From Streptomyces marinisediminis (lineage in GTDB: Bacteria > Actinomycetota > Actinomycetes > Streptomycetales > Streptomycetaceae): DNA of 64,000 nucleotides. The stretch's first letter is position 1; each line of letters starts with the position of its first letter. Made by a program: the position numbers and the translations under genes. Positions 62,703-64,000 of the stretch are shown here, in pieces. The DNA lies in assembly GCF_026262575.1 (NCBI RefSeq), contig NZ_JAPKFL010000026.1:1-64000 (forward strand). The letters run 5' to 3'. A model generated the notes under the pieces. That model saw nothing but the letters and a program-made list of their open reading frames with translations, was not told the DNA's origin and did not search any database.

Positions 62703-63025
62703 CAGATGTCCTCACCGGTCCGCTTGGCAACGCGGATCTTGTTGCCGTCCTCGTCGAAGCGGTAGCCGACGCGGGTGACGACCTTCTTGCCGTCCTGCTC
62801 CACGACGAGCTGCACGTTGCTCACGTGGACCGGAGCCTCGGTCGTCACGATGCCGCCGGTCTTGGAACCGCGAGCGGTCTGGCCGGCCTTCGTGTGCTTC
62901 TTGACCCGGTTGACACCTTCGACCAGGACCCGGTCCTCGCGCGGGTAGGCCTGGATGACCTTGCCCTGCTTGCCCTTGTCCTTGCCGGTGATGACCTGAA
63001 CCAGGTCGCCCTTCTTGATCTTCAT
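62702..63025 (-). CDS. rplX: 50S ribosomal protein L24
   Basis: 107 residues, MKIKKGDLVQVITGKDKGKQ with the KOW motif and RGSKTGGIVTTEAPVHVSNV. Two starts are possible: the ATG at 63025, matching the family N-terminus, or the GTG at 63031 overlapping the rplN stop (GTGA). A GGAGG site serves either. Confidence 0.97.
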   Translation of the reverse strand: MKIKKGDLVQVITGKDKGKQGKVIQAYPREDRVLVEGVNRVKKHTKAGQTARGSKTGGIVTTEAPVHVSNVQLVVEQDGKKVVTRVGYRFDEDGNKIRVAKRTGEDI

Positions 63026-63027
63026 GC

Positions 63028-63396
63028 TCACAGCACCTCCGGCGCGAGCGAGATGATCTTCATGAACTTCTTCTCGCGCAGCTCACGGCCCACCGGGCCG
63101 AAGATACGGGTGCCGCGGGGGTCGCCGTCGTTCTTGAGGATGACGGCGGCGTTCTCGTCGAAGCGGATGTACGAGCCGTCGGGGCGGCGGCGCTCCTTGA
63201 CGGTGCGCACGATGACGGCCTTGAGGACGTCACCCTTCTTCACGTTGCCACCGGGGATCGCGTCCTTGACGGTGGCGACGATGACGTCGCCGATGCCCGC
63301 GTAGCGGCGACCCGAGCCGCCGAGAACGCGGATGCAAAGGATCTCCTTCGCACCCGTGTTGTCGGCGACGCGAAGCCGCGACTCCTGCTGGATCAC
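63028..63396 (-). CDS. rplN: 50S ribosomal protein L14
   Basis: 122 residues, MIQQESRLRVADNTGAKEIL, then GDVIVATVKDAIPGGNVKKG and GTRIFGPVGRELREKKFMKI, all diagnostic of L14. Confidence 0.98.
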   Translation of the reverse strand: MIQQESRLRVADNTGAKEILCIRVLGGSGRRYAGIGDVIVATVKDAIPGGNVKKGDVLKAVIVRTVKERRRPDGSYIRFDENAAVILKNDGDPRGTRIFGPVGRELREKKFMKIISLAPEVL

Positions 63397-63496
63397 GTCT
63401 ATCTCCTGATCGTCTGCCGGTTCCCGGCAGGGGGCGCCTGGCGGCGGCCCCTGCCGAGCCTGGCGGAACTGTCCAGAAGGCTGCTGCCTTCAGGAA

Positions 63497-63805
63497 TTAC
63501 TTGGCCTTCTCGAGGATCTCGACGACGCGCCAGCGCTTGGTCGCGGACAGCGGCCGGGTCTCCATCAGGAGGACGCGGTCGCCGACGCCCGCGGCGTTCT
63601 GCTCGTCGTGCGCCTTGAGCTTGTTGGTACGGCGGATGACCTTGCCGTACAGCGCGTGCTTGACGTGGTCCTCGACGGCGACGACGACGGTCTTGTCCAT
63701 CTTGTCGCTGACGACAAGGCCCTCGCGCGTCTTGCGGAAGCCGCGCTCGTTGCCCGCGGCGGAGCCGCTGTTGTTCGCAGTAGCAGTCACATTCGTCTCG
63801 CTCAT
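63497..63805 (-). CDS. rpsQ: 30S ribosomal protein S17
   Basis: 102 residues. The core is REGLVVSDKMDKTVVVAVED and the S17 signature GVGDRVLLMETRPLSATKRW. An Asn/Ala-rich extension of about 20 residues precedes it. The ATG overlaps the rpmC stop by one base. Confidence 0.98.
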   Translation of the reverse strand: MSETNVTATANNSGSAAGNERGFRKTREGLVVSDKMDKTVVVAVEDHVKHALYGKVIRRTNKLKAHDEQNAAGVGDRVLLMETRPLSATKRWRVVEILEKAK

Positions 63806-64000
63806 CAGGCGCTCTCCACCGTCTCGATGCCGAGCTCGCGCTCCCGCATCAGGGTGTAGATCCGGGCGATGTCCTTGCGGACGGCCTTCAGCCGGCTGTT
63901 GTTCTCCAACTGACCGGTAGCCGCCTGGAAGCGGAGCTTGAACAGCTCCTCCTTGGCCTCACGCAGCTTCACAACGAGCTCCTCGTTGTTCAGCTCACGC
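63805..64000 (-). CDS. rpmC: 50S ribosomal protein L29, partial at window edge
   Basis: Sixty-four codons are visible, reading RELNNEELVVKLREAKEELF, then FQAATGQLENNSRLKAVRKD and ending RERELGIETVESA. The first ten or so codons lie beyond the right edge. It is tightly coupled to rpsQ. Confidence 0.95.
   Translation of the reverse strand, partial: RELNNEELVVKLREAKEELFKLRFQAATGQLENNSRLKAVRKDIARIYTLMRERELGIETVESA

Overview
This is about 64 kb of very GC-rich actinobacterial chromosome, most likely from Streptomyces or a close streptomycete. The main evidence is adjacent, divergent bldM and whiD, which are developmental regulators of sporulating streptomycetes. Supporting evidence is the guaB3-guaB-sigma factor block beside them, the CIRCE-controlled groES/groEL1 pair with a histidine-rich GroEL tail, and the gene order from guaB through groEL, tsaD, alr, glmS, glmM and rpsI/rplM to the spc/alpha ribosomal operons. 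The species cannot be named from the sequence alone.

Layout. (1) 1-11.7 kb is accessory. The end of a probable IS256-family element abuts a beheaded tyrosine integrase. An anti-parallel polymorphic-toxin locus follows: a 2.3-kaa secreted RHS/YD-repeat protein with a Hint processing domain and a short C-terminal toxin module, a probable immunity gene starting at the very next base, and a divergent secreted DNRLRE/FG-GAP partner. (2) 11.7-20 kb has a secreted M14 carboxypeptidase, a repeat-filled non-coding stretch, guaB3, guaB, a SigD/ShbA-type sigma factor, bldM and whiD. A perfect sigma-BldN-type promoter precedes bldM. (3) 20-28.8 kb holds a LysR regulator facing a MOSC gene, an SDR, groEL, groES with two CIRCE operators around a consensus promoter, a NodB-family deacetylase lipoprotein, a SAM methyltransferase and a VOC protein. 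(4) 28.8-43.6 kb, mostly on the minus strand, is a housekeeping block: tRNA t6A synthesis (tsaD, tsaB, tsaE), rimI, alr, nnr, acpS, glmS, coaA, glmM, rpsI, rplM. (5) 43.9-50.5 kb is a small accessory island inside the ribosomal region: an ABC-F ATPase, an LAxTG cell-wall protein, a membrane-anchored protein, and a MocR regulator facing a LysE exporter. (6) 50.6-64 kb is truA, then the alpha operon (rplQ, rpoA, rpsD, rpsK, rpsM, rpmJ, infA), map, adk, secY and the distal spc operon up to a truncated rpmC.

How the genes work together. The minus-strand housekeeping genes make ribosomal proteins, RNA polymerase alpha, the SecY channel, methionine aminopeptidase, modified tRNA, and the first committed steps of cell-wall precursor synthesis (GlmS, GlmM, Alr). 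Several start codons lie 6-8 nt after a TANNNT -10 box, which suggests leaderless transcripts. The accessory genes concentrate on secretion and the cell surface (RHS toxin, FG-GAP protein, carboxypeptidase, sortase substrate, exporter). The clearest candidate for a lineage-specific system is the RHS toxin-immunity cassette, whose 3' end has codon usage unlike the rest of the window. No rRNA, tRNA or CRISPR array was seen.
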